Source: Varroa destructor
Taxonomy: Eukaryota > Arthropoda > Arachnida > Mesostigmata > Varroidae
Assembly: GCF_002443255.2 (NCBI RefSeq)
Contig: NW_019211455.1
Location: 44,270,457-44,334,456 of the forward strand
Length of the DNA: 64,000 nt
Direction: 5' to 3'
The position numbers and the translations under genes were made by a program. The notes beneath the pieces are model-generated. The model worked only from the letters and a program-made list of their open reading frames with translations, was not told the DNA's origin and did no database searches. Of this stretch, positions 48,059 to 59,382 are shown piece after piece (position 1 is the stretch's first letter; each line of letters opens with the position of its first letter).

Positions 48059-50662
48059 AGATTCCTATTTTGAATTTCTTCGTATTCCAAACAGCCAGTG
48101 AAGAAATGGTGTTCTATTTACTACTGCTAGACTGCCGGTATCGAATCCACTAGGTTCGTCACACCTTCAGGGTAACTACAGTATATGATGAAACTGACTT
48201 CAACTCAAGGTCAACTAACGTGGACCCTTCTCGTAAACGAGTCATAATTTCTAGTCAGCTCTGCTACAGTTTCCCTGAATGATTCGTTCATAGGGAACAT
48301 GGGTCGTCCAGAACATGTAGTCCAATTTTGGGTCCTAACCCAAGTTTCGATGTCCCCTTCCTCAACCTGAGAACCAGTTTGGTATTTTCTCTGTCAAGGC
48401 TGCCTTTTACCCAGTTGCATACCAAACGCATTCTACTTTTTCTCTACACTGTATACCCAAAAACAACGAAGGTATCCAGTACTGCTAACAGCTACGTGCG
48501 TGTGCGCTTCCACTACTTAGAGCAAACTTGCTGCATTTAGCATCATGCTACTTATGCCTACGGAGGCATCAACGTTAAGGTGACGATTGAAGCTGCGCGT
48601 GACTCAAGCTGCTTTCGTGCTCGCTCGCTCGTGCACACGTCACTTCACTTTCAAGCCACCCCATAGAAAGCGAAACCGTTAAGGCCTGATGTTGCTCATA
48701 ACGAAACTACTGCATGCAACCTGAAGCTTTACCGGCTGTCGAGAGTAAAGGATATAACTGCGAGGCAAAGTGGTGACGTCCCCTAGAAACCTAGCTAGGT
48801 CTCGAGGATTTTGGGTTTAGAAGTTACCGTGTGTAAGTTACATAGAGGAACCTGCCAAAACCTTCAGCCAGGTCAAGCAGGTAGATACAGTACGAGTAGT
48901 TTTTCTCAAACGAAGAGACTGCTGCTTGGGGAACCATAATGTGTTTGCCCTTACAGCACGTTGCATGCGGGTTGCTCGTCGTAAGTTGGCGTAATCTGTC
49001 ACCCACTTGTAGAAAAGAGTGCGGTAGCATAACGGAACGTAAAATATTTCAAGAGCTAAACTAGACTGACCTCCCGATGTGTATCTCAGACACAGTGAAC
49101 GAATTCTAGGCTCCGGAATCCTCAGCATGCTTCGCATCTAGTGTGTTACATCCATCGGGACATTCCATCAACTGGCAGAAAGGCAGAATTAGATCGGGTA
49201 GGAAATGAAATCGTCTTGGGGTCAGAGACTCAAAGGCGAAGTAATGCGGTGAAGGCATCACGAAGCCGGAAGTGCTACTACATACCGAGAACCACCCTCA
49301 GGGTCAGAGCAGAGTGGGCTTCCATATGAAAAGAACATGGATGACAACATTTATGCGTCTACCAAATATGCAAAATAGCATGTCGGGCCCGTTTAGACTG
49401 GAGATATGCCTTTTGAACAAACCAGACGTACTCGAGTGAATAAATGTCATATCTTTTGAAATATTAGACCTGTGGAACTTGAAATAGAGATTTTTTACTC
49501 AAAACATGGGCTGCTTAGTAAAGCAAGACCGGAAAAAGAGTATGTTCTGAAGACTAATTGTGTCTGTTAGTTTAACAACACTGCGTTGTCTGCTAGATCT
49601 GTATTCCCTCCTTTTAGTTTACATGATAGGGGCAGCGCGACTTGGATAGCTACTATGCAGTTCTTTAAGTGCGTTTCCAAAGGTATTCATAACTAACAAA
49701 CATGTTGTTGCAAATCTAGAAGTGGGTAAAGATGATGACTAGAAATTAATAACCGCAAAAATAGACTTATTATTTAGGTTAATAGTTGCTTGTGTGATTG
49801 TCATACCGTTTATTAGGTCTGTTAGAGAAGCCTCAAATAAGTCTTACAAGGCCCCAGTTAGGCTCTGAATATGGGGCAAGTCTTTGATGTCTTACCTGAA
49901 AATCGGTAATTTTCAGGGCTTACTCACGAAAAGACAACCGCTGAGAATGTTAAAAAAAAAATAAATAAAAATAAGGTGTATATGATAATACACAAGGAAA
50001 ATAGAGGTGTCAGAAGGTGTTACAACATTTAGTACACCTAAAATGTTCCAAAAGTTTTTTTGGACATATTGACGTCTTTATGACAAATTCACACGCTCAA
50101 TAGATCTCTCGTAGGCAGGTACTAAAGTCGAAAGCTCAAATTTTCAGGGAAACTTAGTTGCTGAATTATATATACGTTGCAAGTTAAAAATGCCAAATGT
50201 GGGAACGAATAACGATATCATTAATTATCGGTTAACGTTAGTCTCGCTCTTAATACAGATGTTATTACTTTTGATATAGTCATATACCATGGTACAAGCC
50301 TTGTAGCTGTCTAGACAAAACAAATCAGCCCACAACCTATAGCGGTTGCAAGTCAACAATTGCCGTTACAAAAGAAGAAGACCGTTTCTCTCCAACACCA
50401 AGAACCTATAATAATGTACAGACAGATATTACAACCTTTTCATAGGCGGCAGGTTTAGAAATATTATTCTTCGTTTTTCCACCCGCGCCACATACAATTC
50501 CCATACGGCAAGAATTGTCACCATCTCCTTTTTTGCGGCTCGTACGAGAAAACTGTCTGCTCATCCAGCCAACTACACCATACCCGTGACTGTAATAAGT
50601 GTAGCCAAACGATATTGCCCTGCTTCTCACCTCTCCGTTTGAACCCATCTGTCTCCTTGCAG

Positions 50663-50861
50663 AGTTTTGCTCCTGGCGTACAACGAGGTTTGGTCCTACT
50701 TTGTCCTTCCGACCGTCGTCTTCCCGTCGTTAAACCCTACTGGCGGCCACCACCTGAATACAACTTACTATGGCGTGTTTTCCGTCTGCCACAGAGACAA
50801 ACAGCGTATATCGTCCTTCTCCTGCCATTCCTGGCAAAGTTCGACCCCGGGTTACTTTTAG
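50663..50861 (+). CDS. Candidate exon with claudin-like extracellular-loop pattern
   Basis: A long pyrimidine tract (CTTCTCACCTCTCCG to TGTCTCCTTGCAG, ending 50662) is among the best 3' splice sites in the window. Entering with one base, the frame gives about 65 codons to TAG (50859-50861): LLLAYNEVWSYFVLPTVVFP, an Asn-X-Thr glycosylation site, then TTYYGVFSVC and a second Cys nine residues later. The order (W in a hydrophobic start, then G-V/L-F/W-x-x-C ... C) matches the first extracellular loop of PMP22/claudin-like four-helix proteins, by general knowledge of that family. A donor CAGC|GTATAT at 50806 may end the exon early. A second frame from the same acceptor is also open (88 codons), so the frame is not certain. 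Confidence 0.3.
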
Positions 50862-50993
50862 AATACCTTCGTCTGTCTAGCGGACACGTTGGTCATGTCG
50901 TTTCCCAAAATAACCTTTGGCTTCTTTGATATCCCAGATGTCGTTGTTGTTGATGGTGTTGTTATAATCGTCTTGCCTTGCTCTGCCTCATAG

Positions 50994-51150
50994 GCGTAGT
51001 GGTGTTCATGCAAGCGGCAGCGAATTTGCTGGACTTCAGAGGGAGGCCGAGAGACTGGACGGGATCAGGAAAGAAAAACCGCCCGTGGCCGTTACTAGGG
51101 TCGTCACGGAAGACCGAGCAACAGCAGCAGCAGCAGCAGCGATGAATTGA
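50994..51150 (+). CDS. Candidate terminal exon ending in an Ala run
   Basis: TTGCCTTGCTCTGCCTCATAG (ending 50993) is a strong 3' splice site. Entering with one base, the frame is open for 52 codons to TGA at 51148-51150, with charged, protein-like text: FAGLQREAERLDGIRKEKPP, then VAVTRVVTEDR, then six or so Ala encoded by the (CAG)6 repeat. A second frame from the same acceptor is also open and reads the repeat as poly-Gln (ANLLDFRGRPRDWTGSG); I prefer the first because of its Glu/Arg balance. It lies 130-190 nt after the 50.66 kb candidate and could be its downstream exon. With the 50806 donor, however, the phase would select the poly-Gln frame, so the joining is unresolved. Confidence 0.28.
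51122..51139. repeat. (CAG)6 triplet repeat
   Basis: Six perfect CAG units inside the 50994-51150 exon candidate; it reads Ala or Gln depending on frame. Confidence 0.95.
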
Positions 51151-52752
51151 ACACACGACGAAAACACACAGAAGTCCCTACACGCATACACACACACACG
51201 TCATCCAATCTCAATAGACAGTCCTATTGAAGCTGAGCTGATCCAACGAACATCGTGTCTGACTGATAGTCGCGAGTCGCGATACACAGTGATGCTCCAC
51301 ACACAGAATCAGAATATCTCAGCTAGAAAAACGTCGACAATTTGATCGGCCATAAGAGAGCTGTACGACCAACTGGTCAGCTGGGGACTGCAACGGTAGC
51401 CAATTCGGTAACTTTCGTGCCACGTCGGAGGTAGCAGCTGCGGTCCAATAATGGATTCTGTCTGCTTTGATCGCTGAATCACCGGCCGACAAACTGGTAG
51501 GTGCACACGAAGTAAGGTGTCAAATACAACGAAAAAACCGGCTACTTGCATTAGCCGGTGACAACCAATGGTACCTTCTGCCACGTGTCTGCCGGTGTTG
51601 ACACTACGCGGCCGGTACGTGTCTTTCGGCGTACGTATTTGTGAGGGGTCACTGGGGCATTACAGTAAGGTCAGGCAGGAATAAGCTAGGCCGCAGTGGC
51701 AAATCAGGAAAGGAAAGATTGGCTGACTGCGTGTGGCAAAAGCTGTATACTGTGCGTCGTATCGGTATCAGTTTCAATGGCGCTGTGTGCGGTGGGGCAA
51801 GGGTGCGATGGAAGGCAGTGCAAGCGAAATAGGTGGTAGCATCCTCCACGGTTAGCTGTTGTCGGCTGTAGCCACTCAACACCTCCTCACTGCGGTTTCT
51901 TTGGTAGCAGACCGAAGGGGTGTGACGTGTATTAGCCACCAAAAAACCAAACCGGGTGGAAGGAGGCAAACAGTGCCGTTGCAAGGAAGCTAGATGCAAC
52001 AACCGGGTGAGAAGGGCGAAAAAGGATTAAAGACCAACGGAACTTTGCCCATTTTATGTTACAAAGAAGCTCTTTCAACAAACAGCAAACATGGCGCCAC
52101 ACATTAAGGTGCTTAGAATATGGCGTTCTCCGAAGTTTTCCTTGTAACACATGTGGATGGCACCTTGAAACGCTAAGGTATCAAAGACAAAGAGCTATCG
52201 AGTGGATACCTTAGAACTGTGGCCATCTCCTGAAGCAATGGAAAGATCGTACAAAAAGATGTTCATAGAGCTAGGCTACTCATCGTCTGGGTAATAAATA
52301 GTTGAGAAGGCTTCGAAAAGCTCTATTAGTTGCTTCGTTGATCGTTTTGCAGTAAAATAGCCTCATAATTTATCCCTCAAGCATGCCCCCAGAGTGAAGT
52401 CCATTCAAGCACCGGTGCGACAGCACATTAAATCTCGTATCTTTAATAACCGTTTAAAGGTAATAGAATTAGTTTATCACAGTTATACTCTCCAGTAACT
52501 GTGTGGTAAGTATGCGCATATGAAGATCATTTTAACAGATCTCATGGCATTCTAGTTGTCTTAAGTGTAAATGCAGTTTTATATCTGAACGATATATCTA
52601 CTTATTACGATGTATTTCAGCCGCAGTTTTTAAAGTTTCAGTGGATCTCAGCAATATTTTTATATTCAACAAAAACACTGTTTAATACAACTAATACGCC
52701 CTCATTTCACCACTCTATAATAAACCACTTACTTTTAAAGTGGTTTCGTCAG
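51151..52752. other. Non-coding; GC-richer at 51.3-52.0 kb
   Basis: Overlapping frames on both strands (51309-51584 minus, 51641-51832 plus, 51649-52002 minus) cancel out as coding evidence. A short (AC)6 lies at 51188-51199. The signal-peptide exon that the 52.75 kb gene would need was not found here. Confidence 0.4.
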
Positions 52753-53453
52753 GAAAACACTACCGGCGGCAGTATCTGAGAAGGTTTCTGCCGAAACCTC
52801 TTCGGCTGGCGAAGCTGAGATCAAAAATGTGAGCTACGATTTCGGGGTAGCTAGGACCGGTCACTATGGTCATCACGGCTGGTCATAGAGATTACGGCTG
52901 TGGGTATGAATCGGCATAAATTCAGAGAAAACTTCTGATTCTATTTTGAAAAAGAACAAAGTATCACTTACGCTTATACTTTCATTGCCTAGTAGGCAAG
53001 ATCTTGGAGGGTACATAGAAAAAAAACGAGATTCTCATGGGTACGAGTACCGCGGTCATCAGGGATCGCATGGCCATTGTGGCGGCCATCACCATGGCGG
53101 ACAGTACCGCAGGCATCACGGGGGTCATAAGCATCATCGCAAGCACGAATCGCGCGAAGTTTCATGAGCATTGTAACAGATACGGCAAGCATCGCCGCAA
53201 CCGCATTTATGGTTACGAATGCAAATGGGGCTGGAACAAGGAACATGAAGACCACGCCCGTCACGGCAGCGGGGGGCATCACGAATCGCACCATGGCACT
53301 TACTACAGGGGTAGTCACTAGGGGTTGCATGAAAATTATGGAGGACACGAAGGACGCCACCACGGAGTTCATTATGCGGGCCATAGGCATCATGGTTATG
53401 GACAGGGGCACCATGGAAATCGCGAACGATATGATCATTATGGAGTGTTCTAG
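52753..53453 (+). pseudogene. His/Gly/Tyr-rich secreted-type protein, reading frame broken
   Basis: TTTCGTCAG (ending 52752) looks like a 3' splice site. From there a frame reads an acidic Ser/Ala linker (AAVSEKVSAETSSAGEAEIK), then VARTGHYGHHGW before a TAG at 52886. Shifted by one frame, 52881-52916 reads GHRDYGCGYES. The first frame resumes at about 52994-53160 with DSHGYEYRGHQGSHGHCGG and more His/Gly/Arg. The other frame takes over near 53150 (FHEHCNRYGKHRR, KWGWNKEHEDHARHGSGG), meets TAG at 53319-53321 and continues in the same frame (HENYGGHEGRHHGVHYAGHR) to TAG at 53451-53453. The same biased composition runs through every frame change, so this is coding-derived. Disruptions: a frame break at about 52882, an interruption 52904-52993 (possibly an intron with donor GTATGA), a frame break at about 53150 and one in-frame stop. 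Similar compositions occur in arthropod cuticle, silk-associated, metal-binding and antifungal proteins; no family is assigned. It may be a decaying copy or assembly error. Confidence 0.55.
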
Positions 53454-54081
53454 AGATAAATAACGATCAGATGAGGTGACGTGAGGTGAGTAGGGTATGT
53501 GGATGTCTGAGTTTGAAAGTAGGTCTCACGACCACATTTGCAGTTTTGAAAGAGCCGGGAAAAACTACGGGAAAAGAAAATAGTACAAAGTTACTTTAAA
53601 AAAAGTTTTTTCTGGTCCTTAATTAGCAGCTGGGCGTGCCGGCTCGTCCTTCTATGTTATGCAGTCTTTTGTCGATGTGCGCAGAACCCGTGAAGAAGAC
53701 TGAACTGTCTATATTATACATATAGAAAAAAACATGTGATTTAATAAATATATTTATAATAATAGTGAAATGCGACGTTTCATCGTTAGACAAAGAGATT
53801 TATTATCAATAAAAAATAAAGCGCCAATTTGTAACCAACTTATTTATCGGCATATGGGTTATGCCCGCCCATGAGTACTGCTTGACGATACAGCTAAGCT
53901 TGAACTCGGCCCATTGCTTTCAGTCTATATGAGCATCACATATACAAGCGTCGCATTGACAGATCCCATTACATTCATATTATACACATTAAACTTCTTA
54001 ATAGTTTTTGACGGTTTTTATTTGCACGTTGAATTTTTTCTATACCCGACATATTTTCAACTGTAACTGACGAAAAGCACA
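53454..54081. other. Non-coding, AT-rich 3' flank with convergent poly(A) signals
   Basis: Plus-strand AATAAA at 53743-53748 could serve the His-rich gene, 290 bp after its stop. The reverse complement of AATAAA lies at 54017-54022 for the minus-strand candidate, so the two candidates would be convergent. Confidence 0.4.
54017..54022 (-). terminator. Polyadenylation signal AATAAA (minus strand)
   Basis: TTTATT on the plus strand, i.e. AATAAA on the minus strand, 60 nt after the stop codon of the 54.08 kb minus-strand frame. Distance and orientation are as expected for a last exon. Confidence 0.35.
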
Positions 54082-54357
54082 CTATGCTATTTCAGGTACA
54101 CTTAACCACTTAGCATATGTGTCCGTCTTTGGCTCCGCGAGCTTCCAAATCACTCCCATCATTCTATGACATCGTTCCTTGTCCTCTAGATCCACGGCCT
54201 TTACTTTGCCCTTGGAAAATTTCCAGTGAAACCCTCGACACGATGCAACCATGACTCTTTTGAGACAGCGCGTAATAAATACCAAGTATTCAGTGCGTAA
54301 AACATTATAGTACATGCAATAGCTCAACATAGTGTACCACCATATATAAGTTATCAC
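54082..54357 (-). CDS. Candidate 3'-terminal exon with poly(A) signal, unknown product
   Basis: Minus frame of 91 codons (ATG at 54357) to TAG at 54082-54084, followed after 60 nt by AATAAA. The last 55 codons are markedly protein-like, with high Lys/Glu/Asp/Trp: GFHWKFSKGKVKAVDLEDKE, then RCHRMMGVIWKLAEPKTD and YAKWLSVPEIA. The first 35 codons are AT-rich, Tyr/Met-rich and probably intron, so the real exon likely begins between 54240 and 54275; no acceptor there is strong. No domain recognised. The stop plus poly(A) signal plus composition make this one of the better coding candidates, but splice evidence is missing. Confidence 0.33.
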   Translation of the reverse strand: MITYIWWYTMLSYCMYYNVLRTEYLVFITRCLKRVMVASCRGFHWKFSKGKVKAVDLEDKERCHRMMGVIWKLAEPKTDTYAKWLSVPEIA

Positions 54358-56568
54358 ACAACAGCGATCGTCTGCGATGAATCGAGTTCTTCCAAATTCA
54401 GTTCGATAGGAACTGCGCCGGATCGCCAGAAAAGGCTAGCAAAGTCAGCTCAGGGGCTCACTTTCGTTCTGTTCCGGGCCGCTTATGATTTGTAACTCCT
54501 GCTACAACTACCACTTTTGCCCCTATTACTATTTGTGTATTTGTGAGTCTGAGCGCGCCAACTCCTGAGCACATCTCTATATGTTGATGTACTCGAGTAA
54601 TAAGAGTAAGAGATGAAATGAACGATACTGAAGCGACTGTTGCCCTTAATGTTAGCTCTTTGCCCTTCTGCCTGTTAACCCCTCAGGGCTGTTCCGCTTT
54701 TGCCCTTGCCACTGATTCCGATGATGCTAGGAGCCGTAGCCGTCACTGCCCTTGTAAAAGGAGACACGGATACTAGGAAGCACGGTTGAAGCAGTTGCGC
54801 TTCCCAGTCCAGGAGAGGCAAGTCCGGATGGACTCCCTATCTTTGCAAACATCCTTTGATCTGCTCATCAGGAGATTCGTCCTGTTTCTCTTGTGCTGTT
54901 TATCTTCATTTTCTTCTCTAGTTTGCCCCTACTTTTACTCACTCTCTCGTACAAGGATGTAATAGGACGACGAGCATGCCGATACCAACACCGACGCCAC
55001 CAAGAGTCTATCGGATGCTAGAGTGCGAAGCTGGGCACGGTATAGAATGAAATTACCCGTTGGCTAACAGCGTGCTCGTACGTCAGTGCGGGAACAAACT
55101 GCATTGAAGGAAAGTCAGAGGGTTATATTAAAGAAAAGGGAGGATTTAGTGGACGGGTTGGAGAGGTTTACAGGACAACGAGGAAGTAAGGTCCAAAATC
55201 ATCTGCTCGAGCGGACGATCTGTAGACAATAACCAATGTCCGTGTCCGATGCGTGCGGGGTCGTACGTTATGGTGCGAGAGCCAACGGTGTTCCTCTATA
55301 CTCTTCTGTGCGTTCCAGCTCGAAATAAGATGAGATCAAAGTACTTGTCTTTATCTTTGCTTTGTATTGCATTACATTGGTACCCGTTCGATAGTCGTTC
55401 TGGTTACGCTGATGTAACCGCTGGTGATGATGGTCATCATAATAGTTTGCTTATTCGGAATTGTTGTCAGAATTAGATTGTACACCACTTCATCTGCCTG
55501 TCGCTTGCTCATTTATTAGAGCTAGTATAAACAACCCGAAACAAGCAGGATCGTATAGACGAGGACTGTCTCTCAAACGATGCTCCGGCTTTATGTAGTA
55601 TAGTCGTTACGGTCAGTTGGGTACGAGAGTCAATGGCGGGATGTTGGAAGGTTTCGTCTTTGATGTAATCCCCTAATAGCTATTTAGCTTATGTGTGTAC
55701 ACAGAGCACCAGATAAGAGAACTGCTACACGTCGAAGGATAATTTAATAAAAATATTGAACTATTGCTTCATAATTTCCATAGCGACGTTACACGTATTG
55801 TAGTAGTCCAACGATTATGATATAGCGTCGCCCAACTCGTTAAAGTCAAGACGCGCTTGTCGAGTAACAGTTACTGCAGTTACTAACTCTATATATTATC
55901 TGCTACTTATATTCATTACGAGAACGGGTCCAACGGGGAAAACTCGATAAACAGAGCAACAACCACAAAACAATTGGGCTGAAATAGCGAATTCATCGCT
56001 ACTGCAGAGTTATATTTTTGTTTGTCTTATCGCCTTTGGTAAAGCCAGGATGCGGACGCCAGTGTCCTCGATGAACACCTTCATGCGAGTCCTTGGCGAA
56101 CCAATATATGTTTATTTATTTCATCTATATATTTATTTGCTGAGACTTTATCATTAACGTTGTGACTTTTAATAGCCATGATCATTATAACTGTCGCCAT
56201 TTCCTCTAATGTGTTACCATTATGATCACTCACCATCAATGTTCCATACGCTCTCTTTGATCGTCCCATCTTCGTATCAGGACGCTTCGTTCTTCCCTGT
56301 TTTTCTGCTATTTCGATCAGCTTCTGCGGTGATATTTACGATTATAGCAGTTCGATTTGATCTTCGATTTGACAGATCAACAAAACATCGACGATTTTAT
56401 ATGGTTCGTGACGCCATGTGCAAATTCATAACTTCGCTCCAAGATGCTTTGTTCTCCTCAGAAGCGTCGTTGATATTTGCCAGCGTGTCCACACCCAGCT
56501 GCTGCTGTTTGCGTAGTCCTGATTTCCGTGGCCATTTCTTTCTTTACATTTTCGTTTCTGCCTGCCCA
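54358..56568. other. Non-coding; nothing supported
   Basis: Variable GC with frames up to 127 codons (56209-56592 plus) that lack a recognisable product or splice signals. Confidence 0.4.
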
Positions 56569-56817
56569 CTAACCGAAAAAGGATTCAACTAGACAACGTG
56601 TCGACAGGGGTGGCGGCGCTGGCGACAGCGGCCCCCTGCCAGCGGGGTACACCAACCGAATCCGCTCATTCGTTAACTGATGCAGGCCAACATATACATA
56701 CGCGAATGCATCATACAATAATAACTTGAAATGCAAGCAACAGGTAAACCGGACAAGTCGACGAAACATGCGCCGTTTGGAAAATGGTGTAGGCAGTGGT
56801 ATGGGACGTCCACTTAC

Positions 56818-57110
56818 AGCTGTTTGGCGTAGACTCCGTCGTCGCGGATTTGCCATAGCGAAGACAGTCGAATATCGGCGACAACATCAATAACAAAAAG
56901 GAGGACTGTAAAAATGGGCGGAGCTCCGGAGCACCGGTGAGCAAAGTGGCGACGAAGTGAGTACCACGGTCGCCCCTTAAGCGATCGCCGGAAACGGCGA
57001 ATGATGATGTTTTCCCGCTTGTTAGATTTCAACATGTGCGAAATCCCTGGTACAACAGATGCTGCTAGCATGCCGGGTCTGATCATACGAACAATACGCA
57101 TAGAGGCCAT
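56818..57110 (-). CDS. Candidate first coding exon with strong donor
   Basis: Minus-strand ATG at 57110 (context GTTCGATGGCC) opens a frame of 98 codons. Just before its stop lies AAACAGCT|GTAAGTGG, a strong 5' splice site with exon end at plus 56818. The peptide is basic with a Lys/Arg-rich middle (LKSNKRENIIIRRFRRSLKG) and a hydrophobic segment (PPIFTVLLFVIDVVADI). This arrangement could be a membrane or organelle-targeted protein start. Other minus frames here are also open, as expected in CpG-rich DNA. It conflicts with the plus-strand start-exon candidate at 56914; at most one is likely real. Confidence 0.22.
56914..56936 (+). CDS. Candidate short first coding exon (ATG + donor)
   Basis: AAAAATGGGC is a near-ideal start context. 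Twenty-three nucleotides later comes GAGCACCG|GTGAGC, a strong 5' splice site, giving MGGAPEH plus two bases. The 250 bp upstream are CpG-rich with no TATA box, like a housekeeping promoter. No second exon was found. It is mutually exclusive with the overlapping minus-strand candidate unless both are chance. Confidence 0.22.
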
Positions 57111-59251
57111 CGAACGGCTGGCCAGCTATCAATATCCTGAGGGATATGTCTGCAAACTTGCTTCCAATAGAAGATAATGGGTCTATAGGCAGTCGCTGTT
57201 CTCGTTCTATTACGGTCACAAAAATGGTGTTGGGCATTACAGCTGTACAGATTAGTATAGAAGTCGAAGCAGCATCGAAAAAAAGGCTCCGAATTAAAGT
57301 TACAAAAAAGGGCTCAAGTTTAGTAGATACTATTATCTATTAGAAGACCAAACAACGGATTCGAACGAATTAAACCAAATAGGTAAGCTTAAGTGAGTGT
57401 AGACACATCGTTTAAACGGTATCGGAGCATTTCGTCGCATGTATCGTAGACAATCTCAACATAAAAGATTACTGTTGATGTTGACGTCTTCTCGACCACA
57501 GTCTTTGTCGTCTGCAACGGCACTGATGACAAGGTAGACAGGTCTTCAAGAAAATGACTGAGTAACTTAGACCCTTTAGGTGAAGATTTAATAAAACGAA
57601 CGATGCGATAATGCGAACGCTTTCGATAATGTAACATGTTCATGTGGCTCGCCATTGTGCAGAAAGCAAGATGGCGAAATAGGTCGTGCACAGACGGTGA
57701 TTCATCGATGCTTCATCAATGGGCCGTTCGATACGTAATGATGTGTAGATATAGAATGTTCTGTATATTGAACACTTCTAAGTGGAATCTGCTAATTGGT
57801 AACTTTTTATCTGGAGCAGTAAATCGCTATAAAAGAGGAAAAGCAACATAGACAGCGAGATGTAGGATTTTGCAAGCTAACGAAAAACGTGGACCAGCAA
57901 CTTAGTTACATGAGATTTGTTTTATAATTTGCTTTTTTTGAGTTTCTTACAATCAATAGGAATACAATCATTAGGTTATTTATTATCAAGTCTATGATTA
58001 ACCATCTAGGGATAAGTTTGCATTGGCTTATCAGTGAGACACTGAATAACCTGGCAGCAAACCTTGCACAATTATGTTAGAAGAAAAAGAACAATAACTT
58101 AACATATTTTTAAAAACTTTTTAGCTATGCATAGTCATTGATTTCATCTTATCGATATTCCCCTAAATGTTCGGAAATTTCTACTTCAGTACCGCCATTA
58201 AGCACCGTTTCAGGCAGCTTGTAACTACCCGCATGTAACTACCCGATTTCGAACTTAGACCATCAGAGCAGCAGACAACACATTATCACTGTAAAATCAC
58301 AAAAAGCACGAAATGCTACAACATAATTATTAACTTCACTCGTTTAGTAGGAACATTCCCATCCGATTCAATGCTGTACCTCCCACTCGAAATAAAGGTT
58401 ACTTACAAAGTGGAAACGGTCACGGTTTTGCCCTATGTCGGCTTTCGGCATCCGAGAGTTTATGTTCATTAATGAAACAGTAGTTCTTTTTGAAGAAAAG
58501 GCAATTTATTATCTACGCTTGCTTGCGCAGTCACCCCTCATTCCACACAGCCGTTCGATCTAACACGCACATGAGAATAGTCATGTGCAATGGCTGGCCC
58601 CTTATCTCGATAGGCCTCTGCTTCCTTAGATCCAGCAGCAAAAAAAAGTATGTCACCCTGTAATAGGCTTTCAAACACCTAATGGGTCGAATAATCACTT
58701 ATGAGAAGTTCGGTCAATGTTAATAAGGACCATACTGGCAACCATCGTGGCGAGAACGAAGTGCTTTATCTTTGCATTAGACTCTACCCAATGTCATTTT
58801 TAGTTTGCGTGCCCATTAATTCTTCTATTAATCGAAATATATTTAAAGTCTTCTTGCTGTATTTCGCTATGAGATGGATTTCAAATCAAATGCACAAAAG
58901 GGTCGTTATCCGCACAAAGAATCCAATAAACCTTACTAACAGCCTGTGCAATGATTTTCGTCCCATAATCTAGACGTCATCGTCTAGACTCAAGTTTCCG
59001 GTCGAGACAACAGCACTTAAAAAACAATTCATATAATATAGTGTTTCTTACGTAATCAGTTATAATACTTTCAGCATCTTCTACGGTGGGCTCTTCCCGC
59101 ATTCTTGCGTTTGACCCAAGCAAGCTATATAATTGCAAGCTAATAAGCTAGTCCATACCTCCCACAGCACTTGGTATAAGTAGCTAGTATATTCCTTGGA
59201 CGGTCATAATGTCTGAAATAGTGAGATTGCTAAACAGGTTATGATTTTCAG
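57111..59251. other. Non-coding
   Basis: Mainly AT-rich; the longest frame is 57389-57691 minus (100 codons, Ser/Thr-rich) with no support. Confidence 0.45.
58969..58988. repeat. Hairpin with 8 bp arms
   Basis: TCTAGACG and CGTCTAGA flank a TCAT loop; a perfect short inverted repeat. Confidence 0.8.
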
Positions 59252-59382
59252 AGGACCAGAGACGTCTCGATCATAACGGGAAGACCGCGATGCCTCACCC
59301 GTCTTTAACCATCGAATCATCTAAAGAGCTGCCATTGTCTTTCTATCTTTCGCGTATGTGTTCGAGAATCGAGAAAACCTGA
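59252..59382 (+). CDS. Candidate terminal exon, 42 codons
   Basis: TTATGATTTTCAG (ending 59251) is a plausible 3' splice site. Entering with two bases, the frame is open to TGA at 59380-59382 and has a balanced, protein-like composition (DQRRLDHNGKTAMPHPSLTI, then ESSKELPLSFYLSRMCSRIE, ending K-T). The other two frames are shorter. No domain, no poly(A) signal nearby and no partner exon. Confidence 0.22.

Larger units (their letters stand above)
46585..50662. other. Non-coding, AT-rich
   Basis: It contains imperfect repeats of TCTATCAT around 47215-47265. Minus frames 48824-49137 and plus frame 49141-49329 are of chance length. At 49619 an acceptor-like CTCCTTTTAG leads to a 25-codon frame with an internal AAAG|GTATTC donor-like site, too weak to call. 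Confidence 0.4.

Noticed and set aside
52989..53438. 149-codon minus-strand open frame, Met/Ala/Val-rich
   Set aside because: It is the antisense shadow of the His/Gly-rich plus-strand block; His and Gly codons read as Met, Ala, Val and Pro on the other strand.
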